In this document: positions 11,570-22,462 of the stretch, one piece after another
How positions within the stretch are numbered: the first letter of the stretch is position 1
Layout: each line of letters opens with the position of its first letter
NCBI GenBank assembly: GCA_025201765.1
Contig: MU623343.1
Location: 248,001-312,000 of the forward strand
DNA: 64,000 nucleotides
Origin: Daldinia sp. FL1419
Taxonomy: Eukaryota > Ascomycota > Sordariomycetes > Xylariales > Hypoxylaceae
Direction: 5' to 3'
Made by a program: the position numbers and the translations under genes
Notes under the pieces: model-generated
Database searches by the model: none
Told to the model about the DNA's origin: nothing
Seen by the model: only the letters and a program-made list of their open reading frames with translations

Positions 11570-12138
11570 TATAAAGACAAAGGTTAAGCTCAAGCATGGG
11601 GCTAAATGCTTGGTGTCTACTAGTCCAGGGTGAGAGACAGCAAGGCTTTTATGGTACTTGCCTCACACGCCGTCTCCTACCTATAAAATAGTGAACAGCA
11701 CAATGGCACTAAAGACCCCTTAATACTCAACAATAGTTAATCCTGAAGATTATCACCTTATCTTGTTTTAAGAAGCAAAGCTAAGGGCGTGTAATCGAGG
11801 TAAACTGTGGAAGCTATGACTAGTCTGGGCGAGTGACCAGATACCTAACTTTGAGTGCTTTTCGAAGACGTTCCTTTTCCCTTTTGTGTTGGCGATGCTT
11901 AGACCGAGTCCGTATACGAATATGTTGAACCCCTCGCTTAGATTTATCACGTTTCTACTTCAATAGCAAGGTACGAAAATTTACTAGACTTTCATACTTG
12001 AGTAGTACTTAGTACCTATGCCGTTTATTGACTCCTATGGCTTTTATCACGAGTCCCATCTGAAGTTAGATATCCCATATACAATAACCCCGAGCAAAGA
12101 TCTTCGAGCTGAGTGGTCCCCTTTCACAAATTTCCATC
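11570..12138. other. convergent intergenic region
   Basis: It lies between the 3' ends of the acidic-protein gene (plus) and the small secreted protein gene (minus). No gene is supported. Confidence 0.4.
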
Positions 12139-12595
12139 TTAGAAACCTTGCTTTTCGACTTGGGCTTGGGCGTCGGCGATGGTCTGGTCGGCGTTAGGAT
12201 CGACGAATCCGCATCCCAGCTTGCCATTCTGGAGCGATGCAGCTTCCGCGGAGCAGACACCCAGGCCTGTAGTTTGAACTTCGGCACAGCAGGCGGATGA
12301 GCAGTCCTATTCATGCGAGGACCAAGTCAGCAATCGGTATCATAGACGTATCAACTCCCAAAGTGTGCTAGGGACCAATGCTTACAGCGTCAGAAGTACA
12401 GCCACCGGTAATAAATTGCTGTCCGTTTCCCTGACCAACATCCTTGGCTCCGGCGTCGTTAGGCGTAACTTGAGCCAAAGCCGCGACGGTAACTAGGGGG
12501 AAGGAATAATCAATACCTATGCAGCTCGAAAAGGAGGCTTTTAATAAGGCTAAACTTACAGGTCAGGACTGCGGCAATACTGATGCGAACCATTT
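12139..12595 (-). CDS. small secreted six-cysteine protein, BAS2-like
   Basis: Three exons (12562-12595, 12386-12492, 12139-12306) give 102 residues. Introns are canonical (GTAAGT and GTAAGC donors; CCCTAG and AATAG acceptors). Residues 1-19 form a signal peptide (MVRISIAAVLTFTVAALAQ). The mature protein holds six cysteines in the order GGC, DC, ACC, VC, GCGF. The phrase FITGGCTSDADC and the ending GCGF resemble the biotrophy-associated secreted protein 2 group first described in Pyricularia. These are small apoplastic or interface-secreted candidate effectors; the biochemical role is unknown. The gene is intact but invisible as one ORF because of its short first exon. The secreted cysteine-rich nature is clear; the BAS2 assignment is from recognition of the pattern and is less certain. 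Confidence 0.75.
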
Positions 12596-14532
12596 TGATG
12601 GATTAGGGTATTTTGTAAATAAAATATTTAATAAGAGAGGGTAAGTTAGGCGACACCAGGTCGCAAGAATTATTATTTACAAGGAAGAGAAATCGATGTG
12701 CAGGATGATTGCCATAATGCTGGTACCTACTTACCTGGGAAATGTCTCTATTTATAATTTTTCCCTACCCAGCTAATATACCTATTGATATAAGATTCTC
12801 ATTCGCAGATGATGCACGTCAGTTCAACTTCCATACCAAACCCTCGCGAAGATCAAACGCGCTTCAAATTGACATGTGGGATCAAAGACGGCAACGGTGC
12901 TACTACCGGAGCCGGAGACACGTCAAGCGAAAGTCGACGCGACTTAACCTCGTAAGATGCAGTCTCACGTTCTTCAGCCATAAATGTGCTTGGTGTAAGA
13001 TCGGCAAACCCCAGACTAACCAAGCCAATGAGTTTCCTGCGCGTTGCTACTCTTTTCTCCGAATCTGCGGATCCGCGACGGGCTTCGGACGACGTGGTGG
13101 ATTCGGCAAATGGCGTGGCCCGGGAGTCGCGTTTCATATTTGTCCCATTGAGCAACCCGTCGTCAAAAAATGTCGAGAAAGAGTAGATCTTATACTCTGA
13201 GCAATGCACTTGGCGGCTAACATTCTACTTTGTAGTATTCAATTGCCTCGGTTTGATTAACGAGCTCTGAATGAAGTGTAAAGCATAACAATGCCAACCC
13301 CACGCCAATAGGCATTCCAATAGCTATGACCTGATGCAATATTCATGCTACCTTAGGAATGCCGGTTATTATCCCCTATATCCTTGGGTATAGAAAACAA
13401 TGAATATTAGGGTTCTAAGAGGAGAAGTGGCGTCGGATATCATAGACCCACGAGTAAATGAACAGCTGATATGACGATTATATTGTATCTGGTATATTAT
13501 GTGGTATATTATGACTTCTAGCTAGGAGAATAAAGCCCATTCAGATACGTATAATTCTTATTGGTGTCTCTCCCTAGGAATATGCACCGCGTCAAGACAG
13601 CCACAGGCAAATATCCATCGGCGCCATGAATAGCAATTCCGCGCCTACCTAAGTTACACTGAAAGGCCACCACGAGAAGCTAATCCGAAAGCCAAGTGTC
13701 GCCTACCATACCCACCGCTGTATTCTTTCGTCTAGTTCCGTATACCATTTCTATATCTCCAATCTCGGGCTGATTCCTGGCCCCGATTTCAAGGCAGTGG
13801 TAACATTCTCAACTAATGCCAAGACCAAACCAATGGTCTTGGGATTCTAGTAGGTCGAACTAGTGGAAATACGGCAATAGGGCATTTAATGCCGGGCGAG
13901 GTCGAATGCGTTGAAATGTACGTAGGCATTGGAAGGGACACAGATAGAGCACATAGCTCCTAATCCTACATTCTCAAGTAATCGCTTGAACTTTAGCCTT
14001 TACGAGCACGGGCGAGCAGGTATAATATATTCCCTTGGGGTTTTGTAGGTACTTCTATCTAGCGTAATAAGTCAACAATATCATACAATCGGCAGAGTGA
14101 TATATATAATTATCATCCCTCTGTAAATCAAAGCCACCACTAACGTCTGGTCTTACTTGACACACCAGTAGTGGTATGTACGAGTTCAGCCATTGGAGAG
14201 AAATAATTTGGTAAGATGTTAGGTAGGTAGTCTAGCCATCCAGCGGATATTAGGAGGTCCGTTTACATTTAATCCCGACGATATCCACAGCTACCCATTC
14301 CGTCTCTTAGTAGCCGGCTGTATTGTTAGCCCGTCCAAAATTACGGACATCCCCTATGCACCGGACTTTGCGGAGTTTATAAATACGCCTCAAATATGTC
14401 TTGAGAATATTGTAGACCAAAGCAAGACATTACTTATATAACTATAGTCGTTATTTCTACCGATATTCTGGGTAGCAATTGCATAGCGGCAGCTTGATTT
14501 GTACTAAGGATTCTACTCTGAAGTAACTGAAA
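12596..14532. other. intergenic, unresolved short ORFs
   Basis: Overlapping ORFs of 50-150 codons occur on both strands at 12740-13210, with some splice-like signals (for example an ATTCGCAG acceptor before 12810). I could not build a convincing protein. From 13210 to 14532 the sequence is AT-rich with no gene seen. Confidence 0.4.
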
Positions 14533-15597
14533 ATGGATTCATCTGGATTGTTCAGGGTGGATGGCTTGGTGGCTGTCATCACCGGAGGTGGAAGTGGTAA
14601 GTTTCCAATATATCTGAAAAAACCCCCCCAAAACAAATCCGTCTTATTTAATCCATCTATATAGGAATCGGATTCGTCATGGCCAAGGCGTTCGCAGGGG
14701 CTGGAGCGAAGAAAGTCTACATTTTAGGGCGACGACGAGAGGTTCTCGAAAAGGCCGCCACTGCCCATCCTAGTATTATCCCCGTGCAATGTGACGTTTC
14801 TACTAAAGACTCCCTCCAGTCCGCAGTTGACTTTATAACTGGGGACATCGGATACGTCAATCTGCTTATAGCTAACTCAGGATCTCTCGGTCCAATGACA
14901 ACCTGGTCCAGGGGAGTATCTATCTCAGAGCTCCGAAAAGATCTATTCGACAGAACTTCGATGCAGGAGTTCACGGATACCTTCCACGTAAATGTTACGG
15001 GTACATTATTTTCCATTTTTGCATTTCTTGAGCTCTTAGATGCGGGCAACAAGCAGGCCTTGAGAGGTGGATACGGAGCTCCGACAAAGGCGGACAGCGT
15101 TGTTCTATCGATACAAGTAAGAAATGTTCGGTGAGTATCTAAGCTGATTTGCTAAAATACTCTCAGAGTCAAGTCATTGTTACCAGTAGCGTTTCGGCGT
15201 TTAGTCGAACGTTCCTGTCTCCTCCTGCTTACGCGGGAAGTAAGTCGGCGCTTGTCCACCTCACCAAGCACGCAAGCACTGGTCTCAGCGAACACGGCAT
15301 TAGGGTTAATGCGCTAGCCCCCGGACGTAGGTTGCTCGGTCCACGAGCCTTGATAGTCCAAATATTAACATGTCTGTAGTGTTCCCTTCCGAACTGGCCG
15401 CCGATTTGATTGGATCTCGCGACCCTGCTACAGAGTCCGTCGACGATCCTAGATTCATTCCAGCTAAGAAATTCGGGAGTGAGGACGAAATGGCCGGTTC
15501 TGTCCTGTATCTAGCCAGCAAGGCAGGCTCTTACTGTAATGGGTTTATCCTCGTCAATGACGGTGGGAAGCTGTCGACTATGCCAGCCGATTATTGA
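14533..15597 (+). CDS. short-chain dehydrogenase/reductase
   Basis: Four exons (14533-14596, 14665-15116, 15167-15326, 15380-15597) join in frame into 297 residues. Classical SDR motifs are present: the Rossmann TGGGSGIG at about 17-24, LIANSG near 110, a catalytic Ser in VTSSVSA, and YAGSK as the Tyr-x3-Lys pair. NALAPGLFPSE follows, where the fourth exon joins. The C-terminal YCNGFILVNDGG is the usual substrate-loop/dimer end of the family. It would use NAD(P)H to reduce or oxidise a hydroxyl/keto substrate in the cytosol; the substrate is unknown. No neighbouring polyketide or peptide synthase suggests a secondary-metabolite role. All introns are GT-AG with matching phases, so it looks functional. 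Confidence 0.9.
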
Positions 15598-15997
15598 AAC
15601 ATGTTTGACTACTGTCACGGTTAATGTTGGGTTAGCCGGCTTTTCGCGACCTGGCTTCAACCGAACGAATCCGACAATCCATAAGTGAGGTTAACGGGGT
15701 AGGCAGGTACTGGTCCGTAATATTGTCTGGATCCTGGATTGAGAAACTGTGCACAAAGCTGGTGAAGCTGTGTATTGCTTCTTCTGGTAGATGATTTAGG
15801 ATAGCGACCGAAATAGAACTATGCCATGAAACGCCAATCCTATCGTGCTAGGTAGCACAGCCGCCTGCGTATACCTATGAAAACCAACGAAGAAAACAGT
15901 TTGACTACGGGAATAAAACCCCACGGGAGCTGATACTGCCGTGTCAAGGACCCCAGAGCAACGAAAAGACCCTGCAGCCCTTAAGAGTAGCGACAAT
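15598..15997. other. convergent intergenic region
   Basis: It holds the 3' ends of the dehydrogenase (plus) and the LysM gene (minus). No gene is supported. Confidence 0.4.
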
Positions 15998-16519
15998 CTA
16001 GACCTTTGGGATACAAATTGTACCGCCAACAGGCAAGTTATCGCAGTTGAGGCCCTGATTTTCGTGTATGAGAGAATCAAGTGGAACATCATGTCCCTCG
16101 GCAATGGCCCAACATGTATCTCCTGATTTGATCTGGTATGGACTGCTGTGCTCTCCGCAGGTTATAGGCTCGATCCGTTTGGTCGTACCACTAATGACCC
16201 AGAAGATGAGAATCAGGAACAAGCCAACTAATAAGAACCAATTGAGCAAAGGCATCATCTCGTGGCGCCATGAAGCTCGAGGTCCCTTTAAGGGTGCGTG
16301 CAGTGGTTCTGTTGCATTGTGTGCCTCTTCGTCACCGTAGGGTGCGTATGTTGCATTGACGCGATGGAGTTCGCCGTACTGGTTACCGGGTGCGCTCTCC
16401 CAGATAGCACCCTCGGCATCACGAAAGGTGTAGGTTTGAGTGTCGGCATCATAGCCGATACGCTGCATACCCTCAGGTAGGCGTTCCTCGTCGGTATCGT
16501 ACTGCGACCAGCGGCTCAT
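15998..16519 (-). CDS. membrane-anchored LysM protein
   Basis: This is a single-exon ORF of 173 residues from the ATG at 16519; an in-frame TTG extension was not used. Order of parts: an N-terminal hydrophilic region beginning MSRWSQYDTDEERLPEG, one strong membrane segment (LLNWFLLVGLFLILIFWVI, about 92-110), then a C-terminal LysM domain (about 125-171). The LysM has the YQIKSGDTCWAIA and NCDNLPVGGTICIP signatures. With no cleavable signal, this is a type II arrangement with the LysM outside the cytosol or in the secretory lumen. LysM binds chitin or other GlcNAc polymers. Unlike secreted LysM effectors, this form is tethered, and its N-terminus resembles a widely conserved ascomycete group. 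A role in wall sensing or wall biogenesis is inference. Confidence 0.85.
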   Translation of the reverse strand: MSRWSQYDTDEERLPEGMQRIGYDADTQTYTFRDAEGAIWESAPGNQYGELHRVNATYAPYGDEEAHNATEPLHAPLKGPRASWRHEMMPLLNWFLLVGLFLILIFWVISGTTKRIEPITCGEHSSPYQIKSGDTCWAIAEGHDVPLDSLIHENQGLNCDNLPVGGTICIPKV

Positions 16520-17878
16520 CGTAACGTCCGAAGTGGAGATCAACTTAAGAAAAGGCCTAAACTAGTGAAACGGGGCTTTGGACTTTGTTATGGTAGTTTA
16601 GGAAAAAGCTAGATGCTAAATAATAAGTAGTAAATAATAAATAATGCCTGGATAGGTTGGGGGTGAAGAGAGGTTCCGTTTAATAAATAGGGAGGTTTAC
16701 ATAAAAGATGCAAAGTGCAAAGTCAAGCCAACGTCGTAAGGTTATCACGCAGAAGAAATGGGAAGAGCTTAGGTGGTGTTTGGTTGCATAAGCTGGGCTT
16801 TGATTATGGCTCGTGCCAACCTTGACACATAAGTTGCTGAATTGTGACTTGATTGTGGGGCAATCTCCACTATAATTTTGACGAATCAACCCTTACCTCA
16901 ATTCTTATAAGCTATGGAACGTTTGGAGGCCGTGGCTTATGCTTATTGAAGCTATTCGCAACCTCGTTATCGCTACCTGCTGTAATTACATATTTTTAAT
17001 ATACAAAATATATTCAGCATACATAATAACTACTAAATGCGCTATAATAACCACTAAATGTGCATGCGCATGCGCTGTAATTGTAGGGGATTTATAGCGC
17101 TATAAGTGCTGTAAAATCAAAATAAGCGAGCCGAAAAGCACCTCGAGAGATGCTTTTCAATTATGGAAAAAATTAAGCGGGATTTCTAAACTTGATTAGA
17201 TGTATGAGAAAGTACTGTGGAACTGCAAATAAGCCAAATTTTGGTGGGGATAAGTTAAGCAGTACCTTTCTAACACATTGCTGATGCTTATGCTTACCCC
17301 CCATAAGTCTTCCCAAGCTTATGCAACCAAACATCCCCTTAGTTAACCTGGTAGCTTACGTTATTATGCTGAATCCGTTTCAAAAGAAAGCCCCTGAAAC
17401 GTCAGAATATCTAATAGGCATCTCCCCATAATAATGTATTATGTAATGTATATTTGTAGGGTAGGGACTGGTCTAAGCACCCGTTCATGACGTCAAGTGT
17501 GGCTGAAATCGTCTCCTGAAAATCTTTCCGTATTAGGTACATGTACTTTAAAGTTAGGTACATACCGACTTCGTAGCACCTCTCCTGCATATGTGATCAA
17601 TAATTAATAATATTCAATGTCGCATCTTAATTTATAGAATGACTCGTGTAAATTGTTGTATGCTGGTATTTTAACCAGCTTCGCTACTATGTATACATTA
17701 GGTAGGATATAGCAGCTATCTTTCTAATATACAATTGAACTCGATAAATAATGCAAACGCTATGGCACAGAACACCAGAAATATGCCTCGGAGAAAAATA
17801 TGTTACATGTCTCTATATAGAGGCAGTGGCTGTTGAAAGTAACCATCAATCCATTTCCAAGTCGTCAAAATCACTGTG
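16520..17878. other. intergenic region carrying a MITE
   Basis: No protein gene is supported. The central 567 bp is a terminal-inverted-repeat element described separately. The flanks are AT-rich with TAAATAATAAATAA-type runs around 16620. Confidence 0.5.
16772..17338. mobile_element. PIF/Harbinger-like MITE
   Basis: This is a 567-bp non-coding element. The left end reads GGTGGTGTTTGGTTGCATAA, then GCTGGG. The right end, reverse-complemented, reads GGGGATGTTTGGTTGCATAA, then GCTTGGG, so about 26 bp of inverted repeat match with few changes. Both ends are flanked by TTA (16769-16771 and 17339-17341). TTA target duplications and a GG-rich TGTTTGG terminus are typical of Tourist/PIF-Harbinger elements. 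No transposase ORF lies inside, so it is a MITE mobilised in trans. The interior is AT-rich with an alternating ATGCGCATGCGC stretch near 17062. No second copy is visible in this window. Confidence 0.75.
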
Positions 17879-20064
17879 CTAACAGGCAACTTTTATACTT
17901 GGTTGCCGTTTTCGTGTGCTCCGTCTGATACCGTTAAGTTCTTCGTCCTCGTCCTCGTGTACATCATCTTGAAGGCTTGATCCCGAGCGTGCTCTTCGAG
18001 GTCGACCTGTGTTCTTTTTCTCCGAGATCTCTCTGTCGGGGGTCATGGTAGCGGCTACTGATGGCAGTTTTCGCCCACGAATCCTTGCTTCGTCCTCTGC
18101 GGTTAAGAACCGATGGACTGTTCGGTGATCTAAAATGCGCTCTTCCTTATCATGTCTGCCTTCTTTCTCCGTTTTAGGCCACTGATAGCCGTATAACTTA
18201 GAGTGGCGCTCACATCGCGGACAGGAGCTTCGCGTATAATAAGCATTATGCTGTACAAATGGTTCGCTACACACAGTGCAATGTATCCAGGCAGTGTTAG
18301 GCTCAGAAAGTAACACTGGTGTAAGAGTATAATCCCCAGGGGCTCGGGTACGAGCCGGGGGCGTGGACTCCTCGGTATGGCTAACAGTTGGAAGCTCGCC
18401 TTTGGACGGTCTGCCTCTGGGGCGACCTCGTTTGGGGCTGGGCTCGTCGGTCGAAATCGACGGCGTATCTTCCTCAAGAATAGAGGCAACAACTTGTGTT
18501 GAGCTGGAGATAGGCGCAACAGGAACAATCGGAGCTGGAAGCGACACAATGTCCGCTGGTGGTTCCTCGACTTGACTTGCTGGTGGAGTTATCATAACTT
18601 CCTCTGTTTGAAGTGCATTTTTAACAGTAGGCAATGGCGCCACAGCTATCGAATCGTGGGCTTCGGGACTGGAGGGAGCGTAGGTAATCTCAGAAAGAGG
18701 AGACGTCTCCGAGTCCTCCTGTTTAAGAGACGTGGTTAATAGTTTCTCAGGCGTCAGTATCGGTGACTTTAGGGCAGGCTCTTTAACGTCTTCCTCGGGT
18801 GTTGTAACATCTGTTAAGACCATATCTACACTCCCCCTTTCCGAAGTAGTAGCACTGGCGGAGCTCTCGTCGCTGGGTCGGGTAGACAAGCTCGAAGGAA
18901 CCGGTGCGGGCTCAACTTCATACTGCAGCGACTTCAGTTTTTTGTTGGGGGTAACTGGTGGCGATTGTAGTAACTCGAACTCCTGCTTCCGCTTTTGACG
19001 TAAGATTCCTTGGGGTACTGGTGACCCGAGCGTGGATCCTGTTTCGGAATCTACTTTTAGGGTCCTAGATCGTGTCTTCAGAATTCGGGGTCGAATATCA
19101 GGTGTGACGGAGGGGGTCCGGGATGCGGATGCGCAGCTATCATCTCGCCTTCTATGGCGCAGCGAGTATCCCTCCGAAGTAGTTGCTTCGATGCTCTTCT
19201 TCAGGGCGACAGTACCGTCGGCCGGCGCCCATCCGTTTACCAAGTTGTTTTCGCATGTCCGGCATAGGCACTCACAGTTATCCGCGCCGAAATAATTCTC
19301 CGAGTATGTGACCGTAATTTCGTCCCCTACTTCAATATCTCTTGCCGCAATGATTTCAATTCCTGCTTGGCCAGTGATCATCAAACGCGCATTGGCTTCG
19401 CAGTCATGGTTTGCGAATCGCGCAGGTCCCATAAATAAGCTTGCGCACTTATTCCTAGCACTAACCACAATACTAAAATCTTTCTTCCTCTTAGAGAGTT
19501 CCTTCTCTTCCTTATCCGTGATCAAGACCTGGATACCCGATAGGTACTTGATCGGCTGGCCTTTCTTAACAAATTTCCGGGCGGTTATCGCGGCTTCGTG
19601 AGTAACGATAGTGTATCGATTTGTCGAGCTTACTTCGAAGGGGCAGTCAGGAAGATAGATTTGCATGTAGCGACGAAGATGGGCACGAAAGTCGGCCTTT
19701 TCCTTTGGCGTTTTTAGTGCATCGTGGAATTTGCGCAATCCGTCTGTCGCAAGGAATTTAGACTCCGCTGCTTCGAGGTCTGGGTCTACTATAAGATGAG
19801 ACTGGATAATCTTGGCTATTTCCTCTTCTTTCACACCCCGCGATGGGTGGTAAGACGGGCGATTCTTAGGTATTGTAGTCCAGTAGTATGCCTGGGGGGG
19901 GATATGTTAGCTTTCCTCTATGTTATAGTGCATTATCGCCGCCAGAAATAGGCTTTTCCACTTACATGGTCGACCAGTGCATCCGTTAGTATATCATCGT
20001 ACGATGACAATTGCGCAAGGGTTATCTGTTGCTTCTTCAACGCAGCAGATGAATTTGGAGGCAT
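17879..20064 (-). CDS. set9: histone H4-K20 methyltransferase Set9
   Basis: Two exons (19966-20064 and 17879-19891; intron GTAAGT...CCAG) encode 703 residues, normal for fungal Set9/KMT5. The first exon gives the conserved start with LSSYDDILTDALVDH, running into YYWTTIPK. The SET domain spans about 120-235, with RFANHDCEANA (about 191-201) and GDEITVTYSENYFG (about 222-235). Post-SET cysteines follow in CECLCRTC (about 239-246). An AT-hook (RGRPRGRPSK) lies near 523, and a second cysteine pair set (CTVC...CPRC) near 570-600 is typical of the family. The enzyme methylates histone H4 lysine 20 in chromatin; in fission yeast this supports the Crb2 DNA-damage checkpoint. The middle third is Ser/Pro-rich and probably disordered. 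Confidence 0.93.
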
Positions 20065-21349
20065 TGCGATACGCAGCTTTATCCGGTTGGATCAACTTAT
20101 GAGGATAATCCAATAGTATGTATAAAGCCAAAAGAAAAGCTCAAGGGACTGCTGTGAAGTGATGTGTAAAATGTGCAGAACGTAGCCCCGGGACAGCTGT
20201 ATATTTACAAGTTTTCCCCGACCCCAAGGAGTGTCCGACTTTTTTCATGCAAGTAAGATTTGAGCAAGGCGAGAGAGTGACACCAAGTTGCAATGGGATG
20301 GCCCTGGGCTCGAATATAGCCAGGGGGGCGGAGTTGAAGTTGACAAGTGCCTCCGAGCGCCAGCACATAGGCTTATCAATGCCTTTTTAGAGTTCTTGTC
20401 ATAAGCCGTTCGAGCGAAATGGTCCAGATAGGCGAGTCTTGTGATATATATCGACATGCGAAAATCGAGCTAAGGTAAACGAATGAGAGAAGATGGAAGA
20501 AACAATGAAATTGAAGAAGGGGGTATATTGATTTTGGGCCACGGTAAATCTTATTGACACCAAAGAAAAAAAAGTTGGATTTAAATACGATGGAAAATTT
20601 CAAGTATTAGAAAGATGGTCGATGGGAATACTGGAGGAAAACCAATTGAAATGATCTCTATCTGTGACCTCGAGTCTAGAAATCCAAAATCCAAAACAGA
20701 AACAAAGAATAAATCTAATTAGTTAATCTCATCAAGGAACCGTTTGGGTGAAGTGCCGCCCCCCTGTTGAGCCGGCGCAAAAGTGAGAGTGCAAGAAAAG
20801 AGGGAAAAGAGGGTGGCAGGTCAACCAGCTCTTGACCCAGTATTGACCAACGTGAACCAAGCCCCGAAAGATGGGGGACTGGGGGGAAGGCCTTCTGATG
20901 CAATCAGTCGATCAATCAGTCAATTCGGGAGGAAAGCCACTAGCAAAATTAACATTTAGCATTGCCAGGGGTTGTTTTACCAGGAACTTAACTTATTTAG
21001 GTAGCTGAGCCACCCGCATCTTATAAGCCTCATCTGATGAAACCATATTTAGGGAATCCATTTTCAGGCGACCTACAGGAACAAGCCACAACCGGAAGCC
21101 CCCAATTATGCATCGGGGCCACTTAAAAGATCACGGAAAAGACACTAACCAGATCTAGGATCAGGGGATCTCAAGATAATGACCAATGATATTTCATCTT
21201 GGCAAATTCAGCCTTAGACCATTTTCATAGAGCCTCGAAATTTCAACTTCAAGTAAAAGGTTCAAGTACCTACTTACCAACTCCGCGTGCCGCCGCATCG
21301 CATTATCGAAGATTGGAACCCTAAATCAAGGGGTATAGAGCCGGTCGAG
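20065..21349. other. divergent promoter region
   Basis: It lies between the Set9 gene (minus) and the uL14m gene (plus) and probably carries both promoters. Short AT-rich and purine-rich runs occur, but no gene is supported. Confidence 0.45.
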
Positions 21350-21871
21350 ATGATTCAACTCAAGGTATTATAGAACCATTATGAAATATCCGAAACGCGC
21401 TTACGAATTAACTTCAATAGACGATGCTCAACTGCATCGACAATTCGGGAGCCGCCATTGTCGAATGCGCCCTAGTAGTCGGTCAGAAGAGACACGCGAC
21501 CATTGGTAGGTCCAGATTTCATAGATGTGTCGATAATTTATAGAGAGAGCCCAGCAACTAAACTGTACACTTCAGGTGACAGAATAGTAGCCATCGTCCA
21601 GAAACAGCGCGGCGCGAGTGATGCTGGGATGGGTGCGGCCTCAGCAGCAAACAAAGTGAAGCGAGGTGATATCCGCCACGCCATCATCGTGCGCACGAGA
21701 AAGCAGGTCCAACGACCTGATGGTAGTGTCGTCCGCTTCGACGACAACGCCTGCGTTCTTATCAACAAGGCCGGAGACCCTATCGGCACCCGTGTGAATG
21801 GTGTGGTCGGTGCTGAACTAAGGAGACGTGGATGGAGTAAGATATTGAGTATGGCACCTGCTCATGCATAA
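21350..21871 (+). CDS. mrpl38: mitochondrial ribosomal protein uL14m
   Basis: Three exons (21350-21364, 21421-21505, 21576-21871) give 131 residues. The first exon codes only for MIQLK. Joined to the second it produces MIQLKTMLNCIDNSGA, the classical start of ribosomal L14. Family signatures continue through AIVECALVVGQKR, the GDRIVAIVQK strand, the KVKRGDIRHAIIVRTRK block and the NGVVGAELRRRGW end. The size, between bacterial L14 (122) and yeast Mrpl38 (138), and the eukaryotic gene structure indicate the mitochondrial form, which sits in the large subunit near bL19. The first donor is GTATTA, weaker than usual. Gene identity is clear. Confidence 0.92.
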
Positions 21872-22462
21872 ACGTATCCTGAGAGTGGTTATATCTAGGT
21901 GTGCATTGTGGCACGGCAGACGATGTTATAACAGCTGGTCATTTCATATTGCCGGCTGTAAGAGCCATGCCATTCTATGATTGATTGAGGGATGAATGCC
22001 AAAACAAGCAGAAGTTGTACATACCGTGTACCATATACTGAATGTACATATAGCAAGCGTTGAGAAAGCGTGCCGGCGTCGTACCGAATAGCTAGTACAC
22101 GATATGAACGGTCGCGATTTATTCTCGCAATTAAGCCTTCAAAGTCCTAAGATACTACAATACTCCCTTACAAAAATCTTCGTTAATACGTGTAGTGAAA
22201 CTTTATCTTGGCGGTACAACACAGCGGATGGACACAATATGATACGTAAATGGGACCTCATGATGGGAAATTGGTGTGTATTGATACTAAATCGCAAAAA
22301 AAAAAGCAACTATCCTTGCCAGGGAGGTTTCTTTAAGAAATCCTGTGGAATGGCTTCCCAACGCCGTGTCATGCAATGCCAAAAATGGCCTCAATTATCG
22401 CATAAAAGCTCCTGCATGTCCTTCAACCTTACCCTTATGACCATAAACCATTGAGATCCCTA
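21872..22462. other. convergent intergenic region
   Basis: It lies between the 3' ends of the uL14m gene (plus) and RPB9 (minus). It contains a poly-A run near 22295 and no supported gene. Confidence 0.45.

Noticed and set aside
12740..13210. Overlapping ORFs of 60-150 codons on both strands
   Set aside because: The longest minus-strand one opens with GTG, none shows a domain or signal peptide, and I could not join exons into a coherent protein.
14533..15597. Dehydrogenase as part of a secondary-metabolite cluster
   Set aside because: No polyketide synthase, NRPS, terpene cyclase or cluster regulator lies in the window; the two SDRs, the MDR enzyme and the transporter are far apart.
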